64,000 bases of DNA from Streptomyces sp. NBC_00236 (GTDB lineage Bacteria; Actinomycetota; Actinomycetes; Streptomycetales; Streptomycetaceae). This document shows positions 40,014 to 49,403 of this stretch, piece by piece; position 1 is the first letter of the stretch; each line of letters begins with the position of its first letter. Location: contig NZ_CP108100.1 in assembly GCF_036195045.1 (NCBI RefSeq), forward strand, positions 5,766,001 through 5,830,000, written 5' to 3'. The notes under the pieces are model-generated. The model did not search any database. It was given only the letters and a program-made list of their open reading frames with translations, and was not told where the DNA came from. The translations under genes and the position numbers were made by a program.

Positions 40014-41393
40014 TCAGTCGCCGCGTCCGGGCGTGCTGTCCGGGCCTCGGGTGCCGGCGGGGGAGCGCGGCGGGTCCTCGTCGCCGTCGTCCAGGCGCAC
40101 GTACTCCGGCAGCGTCAGACGGGCCAGTGCTCCGCCGTCCGGCGCGTTCTCCAGGACCAGCTCGGCGCCCATCACCTCCGCCTGCCCGACGGCGATGGTC
40201 AGACCGAGGCCGTGGCCCTTGGTGTCGCCCTCCGTACGGAAGCGCTGCGGTCCGTCCGCGATCAGGTAGTCCGGGAAGCCCCCGCCGTGGTCGCGCACGG
40301 TCACCACCGGCCCGTCGACCGTCAGTACCACCGGCGGGCGGCCGTGCCGGTGCGCGTTGCCGATCAGATTGCCGAGCACCCGCTCCAGGCGCCGCCGGTC
40401 CGTCTCGACCCGCACCGGTGGTCCGTCCCGGACGACCATGACCTCGGTGCCGCCGCCCGAGGCGCGGACCACCCGCTCGGCGAGCGGCGCCAGTTCGTGC
40501 ACATCGAGGTCGACGTGTTCGGTACGGGCGTCGAGCCGGGAGATCTCCAGCAGGTCCTCCGTCAGTGCGCGCATCGCCCGGACCCGGTCCTGCACCAGCT
40601 CCGAAGGGCGGCCCGGCGGCAGCAGCTCGGCGGCGGCCGACAGACCGGTCAGCGGGGTGCGCAGCTCGTGCGCGACATCGGCGGTGAAGCGCTGTTCGGC
40701 CACCAGCTTGCGCTGGAGCGCCGAGGCCATGGTGTCCAGCGCTCCGGCGACGATCGCGACCTCGTCCGGCCGGCGCGAGGGGTCCGCCGTGCGCGGGTCG
40801 TTGACGCGGGCGTCCAGATCGCCCGCGCCGATCCGCCGGGCCACCTGCGCGGTCTGGTGCAGCCGCCGGGTGACCCGGGTGACGGCGAAGGCGCCGACGA
40901 GCAGCGTGGCACCGATCGCCAGCAGCGAGGAGCCGAGGATCGCCCCGTCCAGGCCGTTGATCGTGCGGGCGCTCTGGCTGTAGTCGACCTGCGTCGCGAG
41001 GGCGCGCCCGTCCGCCGGGGCGGCCGCCCACATCGTGGGGCGGCCGAGACGGTCGGCGACCGTGGTGCCCCGCTTCCCGTCCTCCACGGCCAGGGCGCGC
41101 AACGACGCGGGCAGCCCCGGCGGATCGAGCCCGGAGCGCGGCGGCAGCGCCCCGCCCGTCTCGTAGGCGGCGGTGGCGGTCTCCAGCCGGGCGAGCGCCT
41201 TCTCCCGGGCATGGCCGACCGTCTGCCGGGTGACCGCGGTGTGCACCAGCACGCCCAGCAGGGCGGCGAGGACGCAGCACATCACGGTGATGAAGACGGC
41301 GGACTTCCAGGTGAGCGTCGCGGTCCAGGCGGGCAGCCGCGGCCGCCGCCCGGGACGGCGGACCCTGCTCGCGCCCGTCCGCGGGCCACTCAC
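40014..41393 (-). CDS. Sensor histidine kinase without a neighbouring response regulator
   Basis: The protein has 459 residues. Membrane helices lie at about 31-56 (AVFITVMCCVLAALLGVLV) and 145-168; a short outer sensor domain is between them, then a HAMP, HisKA (VAHELRTPLTGLS) and HATPase (NLIGNAHRHG, DHGGGFP, GHGLGLTIAV). GTG 41393 overlaps the stop of the lipoprotein gene by 4 nt. This pairs a kinase with a lipoprotein as in cseA-cseC, but no receiver protein is encoded beside it, so the partner lies elsewhere. Confidence 0.92.
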   Translation of the reverse strand: MSGPRTGASRVRRPGRRPRLPAWTATLTWKSAVFITVMCCVLAALLGVLVHTAVTRQTVGHAREKALARLETATAAYETGGALPPRSGLDPPGLPASLRALAVEDGKRGTTVADRLGRPTMWAAAPADGRALATQVDYSQSARTINGLDGAILGSSLLAIGATLLVGAFAVTRVTRRLHQTAQVARRIGAGDLDARVNDPRTADPSRRPDEVAIVAGALDTMASALQRKLVAEQRFTADVAHELRTPLTGLSAAAELLPPGRPSELVQDRVRAMRALTEDLLEISRLDARTEHVDLDVHELAPLAERVVRASGGGTEVMVVRDGPPVRVETDRRRLERVLGNLIGNAHRHGRPPVVLTVDGPVVTVRDHGGGFPDYLIADGPQRFRTEGDTKGHGLGLTIAVGQAEVMGAELVLENAPDGGALARLTLPEYVRLDDGDEDPPRSPAGTRGPDSTPGRGD

Positions 41394-42193
41394 CGGCGCT
41401 CCGCGGTCACGGCCGGCGAGGGTGCCGAGGTGGGTGCCGCCGTGCCGGGGCTCAGCGTCGCACCGGAGGTCGGCAGGGGGGAGGGCCGGGCGCTCGGGGT
41501 GCGGCGCCGGTCCGGATCGGCCCGCCCGGCCATCCGCAGGATCTCCTCCTGGGTCGGCAGCATGGCGCGCTGCCGGTCGTCCCAGGACCAGGCGGTGCGG
41601 TACTCGTACCCGGTGATGGCCGAGGGCGCCCGCATGATCAGGGCCCGGCCCGCCAGCTCCACGCTGATCACGGCGTCGGAGGTCGACATGATCCGGGTGA
41701 GTCCGCTCGGCTCCGGCATGTAGACGCGTACGGAGAGCTGGCGGGCGGCCAGCTGGATGCCGAGGATCATCTCGTCCCGGCCGTCGCCCGTCAGATCGCG
41801 GTAGTACGGCTTCAGCACCGGGCAGGAGTCGGGCGCGGTCCGGCAGGCGTTGATCCGCCGTACGGCCGCGGCCGGGAGCGCGTCCGTGCCGCTGGACCGG
41901 TCCGGCCGGGCGTTCAGCCCCGCCTGCACCACCGCCACCGGGTCCAGCCGGCGCACATCGCCGCCCGGGACGGTGATCCCGGGGATATGGGCGGTCTCGC
42001 CCTCGCCGTAGTCGTACGGGGCGGCGGAGGCGGGTGGCAGCTCCGGCCAGAGGCGGGCGGGGCCGATGGCGGCCGGAGGCCGTCCGGCGCTCTTCAGCTC
42101 CCCGCCGGTGCCGCATCCGGCCAGCAGGACGGCGCCCGTGAGCGCCGCGACGGCGGCAGCCGCGCCTCGCCCCGTCCGGTGCTGCGGACGCAT
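41390..42193 (-). CDS. Lipoprotein, probable accessory of the histidine kinase
   Basis: The protein has 267 residues. The signal ends in lipobox LLAGCG (Cys27). The mature part has a globular domain (LKPYYRDLTGDGRDEMILG, SVRVYMPEPSGL) and a Pro/Ser/Ala-rich tail. Tight coupling with the kinase gene suggests that it tunes the signal at the outer face, as CseA does for CseC. ATG 42193. Confidence 0.85.
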   Translation of the reverse strand: MRPQHRTGRGAAAAVAALTGAVLLAGCGTGGELKSAGRPPAAIGPARLWPELPPASAAPYDYGEGETAHIPGITVPGGDVRRLDPVAVVQAGLNARPDRSSGTDALPAAAVRRINACRTAPDSCPVLKPYYRDLTGDGRDEMILGIQLAARQLSVRVYMPEPSGLTRIMSTSDAVISVELAGRALIMRAPSAITGYEYRTAWSWDDRQRAMLPTQEEILRMAGRADPDRRRTPSARPSPLPTSGATLSPGTAAPTSAPSPAVTAERR

Positions 42194-42290
42194 GTCTTCC
42201 TCCCGTTCCGACGGCCGGGCCGGACCACGCGTGATCGCGCGCGGCCCCGGTTCCGTAGACCTTATTCGGAAGGAAGTCCCTTATGCGTAT

Positions 42291-42626
42291 TTACTGCTGA
42301 TAGGGGTTCTGGCCCTGCGCCTGGCCCTGCGAGCCCGGAGCGTAACCCGGCTGCTGCGGGGACTGGCCGAAGGGGTTACCGCCCTGAGCCGCCACGTGCT
42401 GCGCCAGCAGCTGATCGGCCTGCTCCTTGGGGATCTGCTGCTCGCCGCCGCAGAACGTGCACTGCGTCGCGTACTTCGTCGAGAAGGGGAACAGCGGCAC
42501 GAAGAACAGCGTGAACTTCGTCACCCGCTTGCGCAGCGTGTGTGCCGCCGGATTCCCGCACCAGCCGCAGACCAGCGTCAGGACCGCCAGCTGGTAGAGA
42601 TAGCCTCGCGTACCGAAAATGATCAT
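42291..42626 (-). CDS. Zinc-ribbon protein with Gln/Gly-rich tail
   Basis: The protein has 111 residues. Two Cys pairs (CGWCGN and CTFCGG) build a zinc ribbon around a central hydrophobic stretch (TLFFVPLFPFSTKY). A P/Q/G-rich tail ends in NPYQQ. ATG 42626 overlaps the stop of the HEAT-repeat gene by 4 nt. Zinc-ribbon proteins of this kind are widespread in Streptomyces with no known function. Confidence 0.82.
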   Translation of the reverse strand: MIIFGTRGYLYQLAVLTLVCGWCGNPAAHTLRKRVTKFTLFFVPLFPFSTKYATQCTFCGGEQQIPKEQADQLLAQHVAAQGGNPFGQSPQQPGYAPGSQGQAQGQNPYQQ

Positions 42627-44755
42627 GTCGTGGGTCCCTTCCCCGAATTCCCCAGGAGCGCCCGGCGGCAGAGCGCCAGCAGCTTTTCGTCCTCGTACGT
42701 GTCATGGCTGCCGTACCCGCCGTCCATCGCGTTGTGACGGCGCACGGAGGCGAGTTCGGCGCGGAGCACGTGCGCCGCCTCCGACCCTGCACCGACAGCC
42801 CCCGCCCGCGCCAGGCACTCGGCCACCCGAACCCTGACGTGACGGTTCCTCTCCCAGGCCGCGAGAAGTACCGGAACGGACTCCTCGGCCCGTCCCGAAA
42901 CCTCCCACAGCGCGATCGCCGCGTCCACCCGCAGCCACAGCTCCTCGTGCAGCAGCAGCGCCCGCAGCCGCGGTGCGGCCACCGCCGCGTGCGCGCCGAG
43001 CCGGCCCAGCGCGCTCGCCGCCGCCCGCCGCTCGCGCGCGTGCTCCGCCTGGAGCCCCTCGATCAGGACCGGCAGCACCGCCCCGGCGTCCCCGTCGACG
43101 GCCCAGAGCGCCTCGGCCGCCTCCGTGGCCCCCGCCGTCCCGGCGCGCCGTATCAGCGCCCGCAGCTCCGGGACCGCGCAGTGCGCCGCGGGCCCGAACG
43201 AGGCGAGCGCCCGCAGCGCCGCCGTACGCAGCCACTCGCCCCGGTACTCCGGCGCGCCGCGCAGGATCCGCAACACCTCGGGCGCCGCCTCGCCCGCCCG
43301 GAGCGCGGTCAGCCCGGCCAGCAGCGGGCTCGCCCGGTCGTACGCCTCCTCGTCCAGCCCGACCTCGCTCAGCCGGCGGCGCAGCACACCGGCCAGCGGC
43401 GCGGCGGCCGGCCCCAGATACCCGATGGCGAACCCCACGTCGTGCGGCACCTCGGGCCGCTCCAGCGCCGCCGCCAGCGCGGGCACCGCGCGCACGTCGC
43501 CCAGCCGCGCCAGTGCCTTCACCGCACTGCCGAGCCCCGGCGGCCCGCTCGCCCACTCCTTCACCCAGGCGTCCGGATCGGCCGCGACCCGGGCCGCCAG
43601 CGCGTCGCCCGCGGGCGCGGCCAGGCCGAAGAGCTCCTCCAGGACGTGCGAGGCGGCCTCGGCCAGTTTCGGCTCGTCCGAGACGAGCTGATCGCCCACG
43701 AGCCGGACGAGCTCCCCGTAGGAACCGCGCCAGGCCCTGATCAGTCCGCTGCTCATCCGGACGGCGTCGATGCGCTGCCCCGGGTCGGGGCTGCACAGCT
43801 GATCGGTCAGCAGCGCCGTGCGGTCGGCGACCCGGTCGTCGAGTCCGACGTGCAGCGTGCGCAGCAGAGCGGCCGTCCAGGGCGCCGCGCGCCCGGCCCC
43901 GTCCTCGGCCGCCGGCGCCCGCAACTGCCCCACCAGGGTCATCGGAGCGGCCTCGGCACAGGCGGGGTCCGCCGCTGCCCCGAGAGCCCGGGACCCCGCG
44001 TCGGAGACCTCCGGCGCCCCGGGGGCCGAGCGCAGCTGCCGCAGCAGACCCGCCACCATCCGCACCACATCGCCCGGCAGCGCCTCGGGCGCGCACCGCG
44101 CCAGCTGGGCCAGGGCCGCCAGCCGCAGCCCCGGCGGATTCGCCTCGGCGGCCAGCCGGCTCAGCCAGTCGGCGATCCGGCCGGCCAGCGGTCCGTGGCG
44201 CAGCGCGACGCGCCCCGCGGCCTCCACCAGGGCGAGCCGCACCTCGTCGTCCGGTTCCAGCGTCAGCCGCTCGCACAGCAGGGTCAGGACCCGGGACGGA
44301 CTGCCGTGCAGCGTGGCCAGCGCCAGCGGGGCGGAGACCCGCACCCCCGGATCCTCGTCGGCCATCAGCGCGAAGAAGACCCCGGCGCCCGCGCTGACGG
44401 CCGCCGCCGCCATCGCGTAGTTGGCCGCACCCTCCGCGTCGTCCTCGGCCTCGGCCTCGTCGATGTCCTCCTCGTCGATGTCGATGCCGCCGATGCTGGT
44501 CAGCAGCTCGACGATGCCCCCGCGGTCCGGGACCAGCGGATCGACGACGAGCTCGAAGAGGAAGGGGATGCAGGCGAGCGTGCAGGCGTAGACGTCACCC
44601 TGGTGGTGGACCGCCCCGTACATGCCGTCCAGTGCGGCCTCGCGCTCCGACGGGTCGGCGGACGCCAGACCACGGAGCAGGGCCGGCACGTCGTCGGCAG
44701 GCCCGTAGGCATGCTCCATCGAGGCCCAGTCGACCTCGTCGATCCCCGCGAACAC
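42623..44755 (-). CDS. HEAT-repeat protein
   Basis: The protein has 710 residues and is a series of about 15 HEAT-like helical pairs, Ala/Leu/Arg-rich, for example LRLAALAQLARCAPEALPG, WLRTAALRALASFGPAAHC and AASALGRLGAHAAVAAPRLR. An acidic loop (IDIDEEDIDEAEAED) lies near residue 115. Such proteins are scaffolds for protein binding; no catalytic motif is seen. GTG 44755 follows GGGGAGG; a longer frame to 44812 has no good start. Co-transcribed with the zinc-ribbon gene. Confidence 0.85.
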   Translation of the reverse strand: MFAGIDEVDWASMEHAYGPADDVPALLRGLASADPSEREAALDGMYGAVHHQGDVYACTLACIPFLFELVVDPLVPDRGGIVELLTSIGGIDIDEEDIDEAEAEDDAEGAANYAMAAAAVSAGAGVFFALMADEDPGVRVSAPLALATLHGSPSRVLTLLCERLTLEPDDEVRLALVEAAGRVALRHGPLAGRIADWLSRLAAEANPPGLRLAALAQLARCAPEALPGDVVRMVAGLLRQLRSAPGAPEVSDAGSRALGAAADPACAEAAPMTLVGQLRAPAAEDGAGRAAPWTAALLRTLHVGLDDRVADRTALLTDQLCSPDPGQRIDAVRMSSGLIRAWRGSYGELVRLVGDQLVSDEPKLAEAASHVLEELFGLAAPAGDALAARVAADPDAWVKEWASGPPGLGSAVKALARLGDVRAVPALAAALERPEVPHDVGFAIGYLGPAAAPLAGVLRRRLSEVGLDEEAYDRASPLLAGLTALRAGEAAPEVLRILRGAPEYRGEWLRTAALRALASFGPAAHCAVPELRALIRRAGTAGATEAAEALWAVDGDAGAVLPVLIEGLQAEHARERRAAASALGRLGAHAAVAAPRLRALLLHEELWLRVDAAIALWEVSGRAEESVPVLLAAWERNRHVRVRVAECLARAGAVGAGSEAAHVLRAELASVRRHNAMDGGYGSHDTYEDEKLLALCRRALLGNSGKGPTT

Positions 44756-44902
44756 GCCATCGCCTCCCCACGGTTTCCCACGAAGCAGTGTCTTGCGCAG
44801 AGTGTGCACCACCGCTCGGACAATCCACCCGCCCCATGCCGCCTTTTGCCCTTGAACATGACAACACCTGCGCCGATGCGGTATGTCCCGGCCATCGGAA
44901 CC

Positions 44903-45799
44903 CTACGGAGTGTCCGGAATCGGCCGTCCCCGGTCCGGCTCGGTGAGCGGCGCGAGCAGATCGCCGTACCGGTCCAGCCGCTCCGCCATGGCGCCGGCCA
45001 GGAAGACCAGCGCCCCGGGGCTGCGGCACGCCTCGATCTCCGCCCAGGTGACCGGCGCGGAGACGGCCGGCTCGGCCCGAGCCCGCAGTGTGTACGGGGC
45101 GGCCGTCGTCTTCGCCGCCGCGTTCTGGCTGAAGTCGACGAACACCTTGCCCGGCCTCAGCGCCCGCCTCATCCGGTGCACCACCAGATCCGGAAGCTCC
45201 TTCTCCGCCTGGACGGCGAGCGTCTTCGCGTACGCCGACACCCGCTCGGAGGCGGTGGGCTCCAGCGGTACGAGCAGATGCAGCCCCTTGGACCCGGACG
45301 TCTTCCCGTACGCCTCCAGCCCGTCCGCTGCCAGCCGCTCCCGCAGCCAGAGGGCGACCGTGCAGCACTCCACGACCGTCGCGGGCGCTCCCGGGTCCAG
45401 ATCGAACACCATCCGGTCGGCCGTCCCGGGCGCCTCGGCCCGCCACTGCGGGGTGTGGAACTCCACCACCAGATTGGCCGCCCACATCAGCGAGGCGAGG
45501 TCCTGGACGACGACCTGCCGGGCCTGCTCCTTCTCGTGGTGCGGCACCGGGGCGGTGTGTACCCAGGACGGCGTACCGGGCGGCGGGTTCTTGGTGAAGA
45601 ACAGCTGCCCGTCCGGCCCGTCCGGATAGCGCAGGAAGGACAGGGGCCGGTCCCGCAGATGGGCCAGCAGGACCTCGGCCGCCGTGGCCGCGTAGTAGTG
45701 CAGCACCTCGCCCTTGGTGGTGCCGGTGGCCGGGTACAGGACCTTGTCCAGGTTGCTGAGCGGCACCCGCCGCCCCTCCACCACGGTGATCGGCGTCAT
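44903..45799 (-). CDS. LigD-type NHEJ polymerase domain protein
   Basis: The protein has 298 residues. The archaeo-eukaryotic primase fold of LigD polymerase domains is clear: LSNLDKVLYPATG near the start, MVFDLDPGAPA with the metal Asp pair, SGSKGLHLLVPL and VFVDFSQNAAAKTTAAPY. It fills gaps during non-homologous end joining. It is free-standing here, without ligase or nuclease domains. It is divergent from ku with only 60 bp between them, so expression is probably linked. Confidence 0.92.
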   Translation of the reverse strand: MTPITVVEGRRVPLSNLDKVLYPATGTTKGEVLHYYAATAAEVLLAHLRDRPLSFLRYPDGPDGQLFFTKNPPPGTPSWVHTAPVPHHEKEQARQVVVQDLASLMWAANLVVEFHTPQWRAEAPGTADRMVFDLDPGAPATVVECCTVALWLRERLAADGLEAYGKTSGSKGLHLLVPLEPTASERVSAYAKTLAVQAEKELPDLVVHRMRRALRPGKVFVDFSQNAAAKTTAAPYTLRARAEPAVSAPVTWAEIEACRSPGALVFLAGAMAERLDRYGDLLAPLTEPDRGRPIPDTP

Positions 45800-45859
45800 A
45801 CGATAAGAATCACATGAAACAAGGATCTATACGGATGTAACGCACGTAAGGGGTGACCG
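45800..45859. promoter_or_regulatory. Divergent promoter between the LigD-type gene and ku
   Basis: The 60-bp gap is AT-rich for this genome (ACGATAAGAATCACATGAAA, then GGATCTATACGG). It carries the ku ribosome-binding site AAGGGG. Both genes must be driven from here, so the promoters overlap. Confidence 0.6.
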
Positions 45860-47014
45860 GTGAGGTCCATCTGGAACGGCGCCATCTCCTTCGGGCTGGT
45901 CAGCATCCCGATCAAGCTGGTCAACGCCACCGAGAACCACTCGATCTCCTTCCGTCAGATCCACGTCGCCGACGGCGGCCGCATCCGCTACCGCAAGGTG
46001 TGCGAGCTGGACGGCGAGGAGGTGACCGCCTCCGACATCGGCAAGGCGTACGAGGACGCGGACGGCTCGATGATCCCGATCACCGACGAGGACCTCGGCT
46101 CGCTCCCGCTGCCCACCGCCAAGACGATCGAGATCGTCGCCTTCGTGCCGGCCGACTCCATCGACCCGCTCCAGATGGACGCGGCGTACTACCTGTCCGC
46201 CAACGGGGTACCGGCCGCCAAGCCCTACACGCTGCTGCGCGAGGCGCTCAAACGGAGCCAGAAGGTGGCCCTCGCCAAGTACGCGCTGCGCGGGCGGGAG
46301 CGCCTGGGGATGCTGCGGGTGGTCGACGACGTGATCGCGATGCACGGACTGCTCTGGCCGGACGAGATCCGCGCCCCCGAAGGGGTCGCTCCGGAGAGCG
46401 ACGTGTCGGTCCGGGACGCCGAGCTCGATCTGGCGGACGCGCTGATGGACACGCTCGGCGAGGTCGACATGGAGTCGCTGCACGACGACTACCGCGAGGC
46501 GGTCGAGGAGCTCATCGCGGCCAAGGCCTCCGGCGAGGTCCTGGAACAGCCCGAGTCCGGCGGCTCCGGTGGCGGCAAGGTCATCGACCTCCTCGCGGCC
46601 CTGGAGAGCAGTGTCCGGGCGGCGAAGGAGGCCCGCGGCGAGGGGAGCGGGTCGGCCGAGGGCGGGGACGAGGAGAAGGCGTCGGTCACCTCCCTCGCGG
46701 ACCGCAAGCCGTCGGCCTCCACCACGCGCAGGACGCCCACGGGCAAGTCGGTGTCGCGCAGCTCGTCCTCCGGTGGCGGCTCCCGGAAGTCCGCCTCCTC
46801 GCCCAAGTCCTCGGGAGCGAAGAAGTCCACGGCGAGTACGGACGAACCGGCGGCGAAGAAGACCGCGTCCGGCAGCCGTTCCGGTGCGAAGAAGGCCGCC
46901 TCCAAGACCGGCGCGTCCAAGAGCTCCACGTCCAAGAGCGCCACGTCCAAGAAGACGGCGGCCAAGAAGCAGAGCGCCACGAAGACGGCCTCCCGCAAAC
47001 GGGCCTCCGCATGA
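45860..47014 (+). CDS. ku: Ku DNA end-binding protein
   Basis: The protein has 384 residues. The bacterial Ku core is intact (MRSIWNGAISFGLVSIPIKL, HVADGGRIRYRKVCE, then YALRGRERLGML), ring-forming around DNA ends. A C-terminal tail of about 130 residues is made of Lys/Ser/Ala/Thr repeats (KKAASKTGASKSS, KKTAAKKQSATK) resembling histone H1-like tails; Streptomyces Ku proteins vary in such tails. Start GTG 45860. It recruits the polymerase encoded divergently and a ligase encoded elsewhere. Confidence 0.95.
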   Translation: MRSIWNGAISFGLVSIPIKLVNATENHSISFRQIHVADGGRIRYRKVCELDGEEVTASDIGKAYEDADGSMIPITDEDLGSLPLPTAKTIEIVAFVPADSIDPLQMDAAYYLSANGVPAAKPYTLLREALKRSQKVALAKYALRGRERLGMLRVVDDVIAMHGLLWPDEIRAPEGVAPESDVSVRDAELDLADALMDTLGEVDMESLHDDYREAVEELIAAKASGEVLEQPESGGSGGGKVIDLLAALESSVRAAKEARGEGSGSAEGGDEEKASVTSLADRKPSASTTRRTPTGKSVSRSSSSGGGSRKSASSPKSSGAKKSTASTDEPAAKKTASGSRSGAKKAASKTGASKSSTSKSATSKKTAAKKQSATKTASRKRASA

Positions 47015-47017
47015 CGA

Positions 47018-47058
47018 AGCCGGCCGTCACGGGGCTCCATCCCCCGCGACGGCCGGCT
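47018..47058. terminator. Bidirectional terminator between ku and the sedolisin gene
   Basis: A perfect 11-bp stem AGCCGGCCGTC / GACGGCCGGCT (47018-47028 with 47048-47058) lies between convergent genes. Confidence 0.82.
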
Positions 47059-47083
47059 CGCACATCCCGTCCGTACCGCAGAC

Positions 47084-49033
47084 TCAGCGCCTGCGGTACG
47101 AGCTCACATAGCCGGAGGACGGCGTGCCGACACCCGTCACGTCGTCGTAGCCCCGCACCGCCGAGAGCGAGGCGTCCTTGCCGAGGCTGCGCACCGAGGT
47201 CCGCAGGCCGTCCGCGGCGTCGTAGCCGTTGGTGAAGTCCACCCGGGCGACCGCGAGATCACGGCCGGCACCCAGCGGGTGGTCCGTCACGTCGTGGTAC
47301 GCCTTCGAGTGGTAGCGGGCGTAGATCGCCGGGTTGGCGAAGCCGATCGGCCGCCCGTGCCGCGCCTGCTGTGCCAGGGCCTGGACACCGGCGATGACCG
47401 GCGCCGCCAGTGACGTACCGCCGATGCGGTACTCGTCGTAGCCCAGCGATCCGTCCGGCAGCGTCTGCGTCTGGCCCACCAGGAAGCCGGTGTTCGGGTC
47501 GGCGACGGCCGCGATGTCCGGGGCCGTCCGCATCCGGGTCGTCCCGTTGGCCTTCGCCAGCGAGTCCGGCACGATGCCGCGCTGGTAGGACGGCTGCTTC
47601 ACCGTGGAACTGGTACCGCCGCCCGCACCCGAGGTGTACGCCCCGGGGAAGCCGGTCCAGCTCCTGCCGTCCGCCGCAAGCGGAGCGTTCAGCGTGCCCC
47701 AGCCGGTCTCCCACTGGTATGTGTCGTGCTTGCCGACCGCCAGTGACGTACCGCCGACGGAGGTCACCCAGGCGGAGTTGGACGGGACGTCGATCTGCTT
47801 GGTGCCCGTCGACGCGACGTTGTCGCCGTCGTCGCCCGAGGAGAAGTAGAAGCCGATGCCCTCGACCGCGCCCATCTTGAACACCTGGTCGTAGGCGAGC
47901 GCCAGGTCGGGCGTCTGATTGGCCTCGATGTCGCCCCAGGAGTTGGAGACGATGTCCGCGAGCCGGTGGTCGACGACCTTGTTCAGCGAGTCCAGCAGGT
48001 CGTTGTCGTAGCAGGACGCGCCGCCCACGTACACGATGTCCGCAGCGGGCGCGACGGCGTGCACGGCCTCCACGTCGAGGGTCTCCTCGCCGTACCAGCC
48101 GGAGGCGCCGCACTCCTCGGTCTTCGTGTAGTCGTCCGGCAGCACCTGGCTGAACTGCCCGCGCCGGTAGGGCGCGTCGCCGTTGCGCCTGGCGTACTCG
48201 GCGGCGTCCTTCGCGATGGTGGGGGAGGCGTACGCGTCCGTGATCGCGACGGTGACCCCCTTGCCGGTGTAGCCGCCGGCCCCGTACGCGGCGCGCAGCT
48301 GCCTGCCGGTGTAGCCCTTGACGGCGTACGGCACCTTGGTCCCGTAGGCGCTCGGCAGGGTGGAGGCCGTCTTCGAGCCGAAGTACGAGGAGAACGGACC
48401 GGAGTTGCGGAACACCGCGTCCGGGGGTGGCAGCACCTCGTCGTGACTCGACTTGTGCGGCGCGTTGTCCAGACCCGAGACGGCGAGCACGGCGTCGCTC
48501 AGCGCGGCGGGAACGGAGGCGGTGGAGGCGGGGGCGCGGTAGGTGCGGCTTCCCTTGCGGTAGTTACGCAGTTGCGTCCCGAACGCCTTCTCGGCCGAGG
48601 CGACTTCACCGGTGGCGGAGACGTAGTGCTGGTTGGCACCGGTGACGGTCAGCCCGCTGGACCGCAGCCACTGGCTGACCCGGTCGATCTGGTCCTGGGT
48701 GGCCCCGAACCGCGCCTGCGCCTGTGCGGCGCTCAGGTACTTCCCGTACGACGGCGACTGCGGGTCGGAGACGGCGGCCGCGTACGCGGCGAGCCCCTTC
48801 GCGTCTCGTCCGGCGAGGTGGACCCGGACGGCGACCTTTCCGCTGTCGGCCGTGGCCCCCTGATCGGCCGTGGCGGTGGCCCAGGCCGGCTTGGTCCCCT
48901 GCAGTGCGTCCCGGGCGCCCGGCGTCGAGTCCGCGCTGGCGTTCGGTATCCCGAGGGCGAGCGCACCGGCGAGCAGTGGCAGCGTCGCCGCCATGCTCAG
49001 CGCGGCGCGTCGTCGGGTGCGGCTGATTCTCAA
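47084..49033 (-). CDS. Secreted S53 serine-carboxyl peptidase (sedolisin/kumamolisin type)
   Basis: The protein has 649 residues. A signal peptide (AALSMAATLPLLAGALALG) is followed by a pro-domain (about 55-200; SPSYGKYLSAAQAQARFG) and the catalytic domain. Catalytic Glu and Asp are in EETLDVEAVHA, the oxyanion Asp in NSWGDIE and nucleophile Ser541 in GGTSLAAP. A C-terminal calcium site follows. Sedolisins work at acid pH after removal of the pro-part. Start TTG 49033 with GGGGG upstream. Confidence 0.93.
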   Translation of the reverse strand: MRISRTRRRAALSMAATLPLLAGALALGIPNASADSTPGARDALQGTKPAWATATADQGATADSGKVAVRVHLAGRDAKGLAAYAAAVSDPQSPSYGKYLSAAQAQARFGATQDQIDRVSQWLRSSGLTVTGANQHYVSATGEVASAEKAFGTQLRNYRKGSRTYRAPASTASVPAALSDAVLAVSGLDNAPHKSSHDEVLPPPDAVFRNSGPFSSYFGSKTASTLPSAYGTKVPYAVKGYTGRQLRAAYGAGGYTGKGVTVAITDAYASPTIAKDAAEYARRNGDAPYRRGQFSQVLPDDYTKTEECGASGWYGEETLDVEAVHAVAPAADIVYVGGASCYDNDLLDSLNKVVDHRLADIVSNSWGDIEANQTPDLALAYDQVFKMGAVEGIGFYFSSGDDGDNVASTGTKQIDVPSNSAWVTSVGGTSLAVGKHDTYQWETGWGTLNAPLAADGRSWTGFPGAYTSGAGGGTSSTVKQPSYQRGIVPDSLAKANGTTRMRTAPDIAAVADPNTGFLVGQTQTLPDGSLGYDEYRIGGTSLAAPVIAGVQALAQQARHGRPIGFANPAIYARYHSKAYHDVTDHPLGAGRDLAVARVDFTNGYDAADGLRTSVRSLGKDASLSAVRGYDDVTGVGTPSSGYVSSYRRR

Positions 49034-49403
49034 AACAACCCCCTGCGATGTGGGTCTCGCGTGCGGCGCATGTGCCGAATGTTGTGCACATGCAATGCGC
49101 CACTCTGGCGAGGAACACCTCATGTAGGGGGCATGCAATGACCAAGAATCGGCCAAGGGGTAAGTCGGCGAGGGGAGTTCGCACCGGACCGCCGAGTATC
49201 TGGCTCTTTCCCCAGGTATGACCCGGTGTCGCGGGCTGCGGGGCACCCGTGTCAGATCGTGATCGTGTACCCGTGGGTGTCCGCGGGTCCGGCATGAACC
49301 CGTCCGCGCGCCGCACGCTCGTCAACCGGGGCGCGAACCCGGGCCGGTGGTGAGCACGCCGCTTGTGCCTGCGCCTTCCCCCGGCCGGCGTTCGTCACGA
49401 CGT
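49034..49403. other. Intergenic region with no clear gene
   Basis: This 370-bp gap holds the sedolisin promoter side and the 3' flank of the XRE gene. TGTGCACA (49082-49089) and repeated GCATGCAATG-like pieces are seen near 49090-49140. I found no gene and no confident terminator. Confidence 0.4.

Noticed and set aside
42704..45817. A 1037-codon open frame on the plus strand
   Set aside because: It is antisense to the HEAT-repeat and LigD-type genes and rich in Arg/Pro/Gln with no motifs. Both minus-strand genes are well supported.
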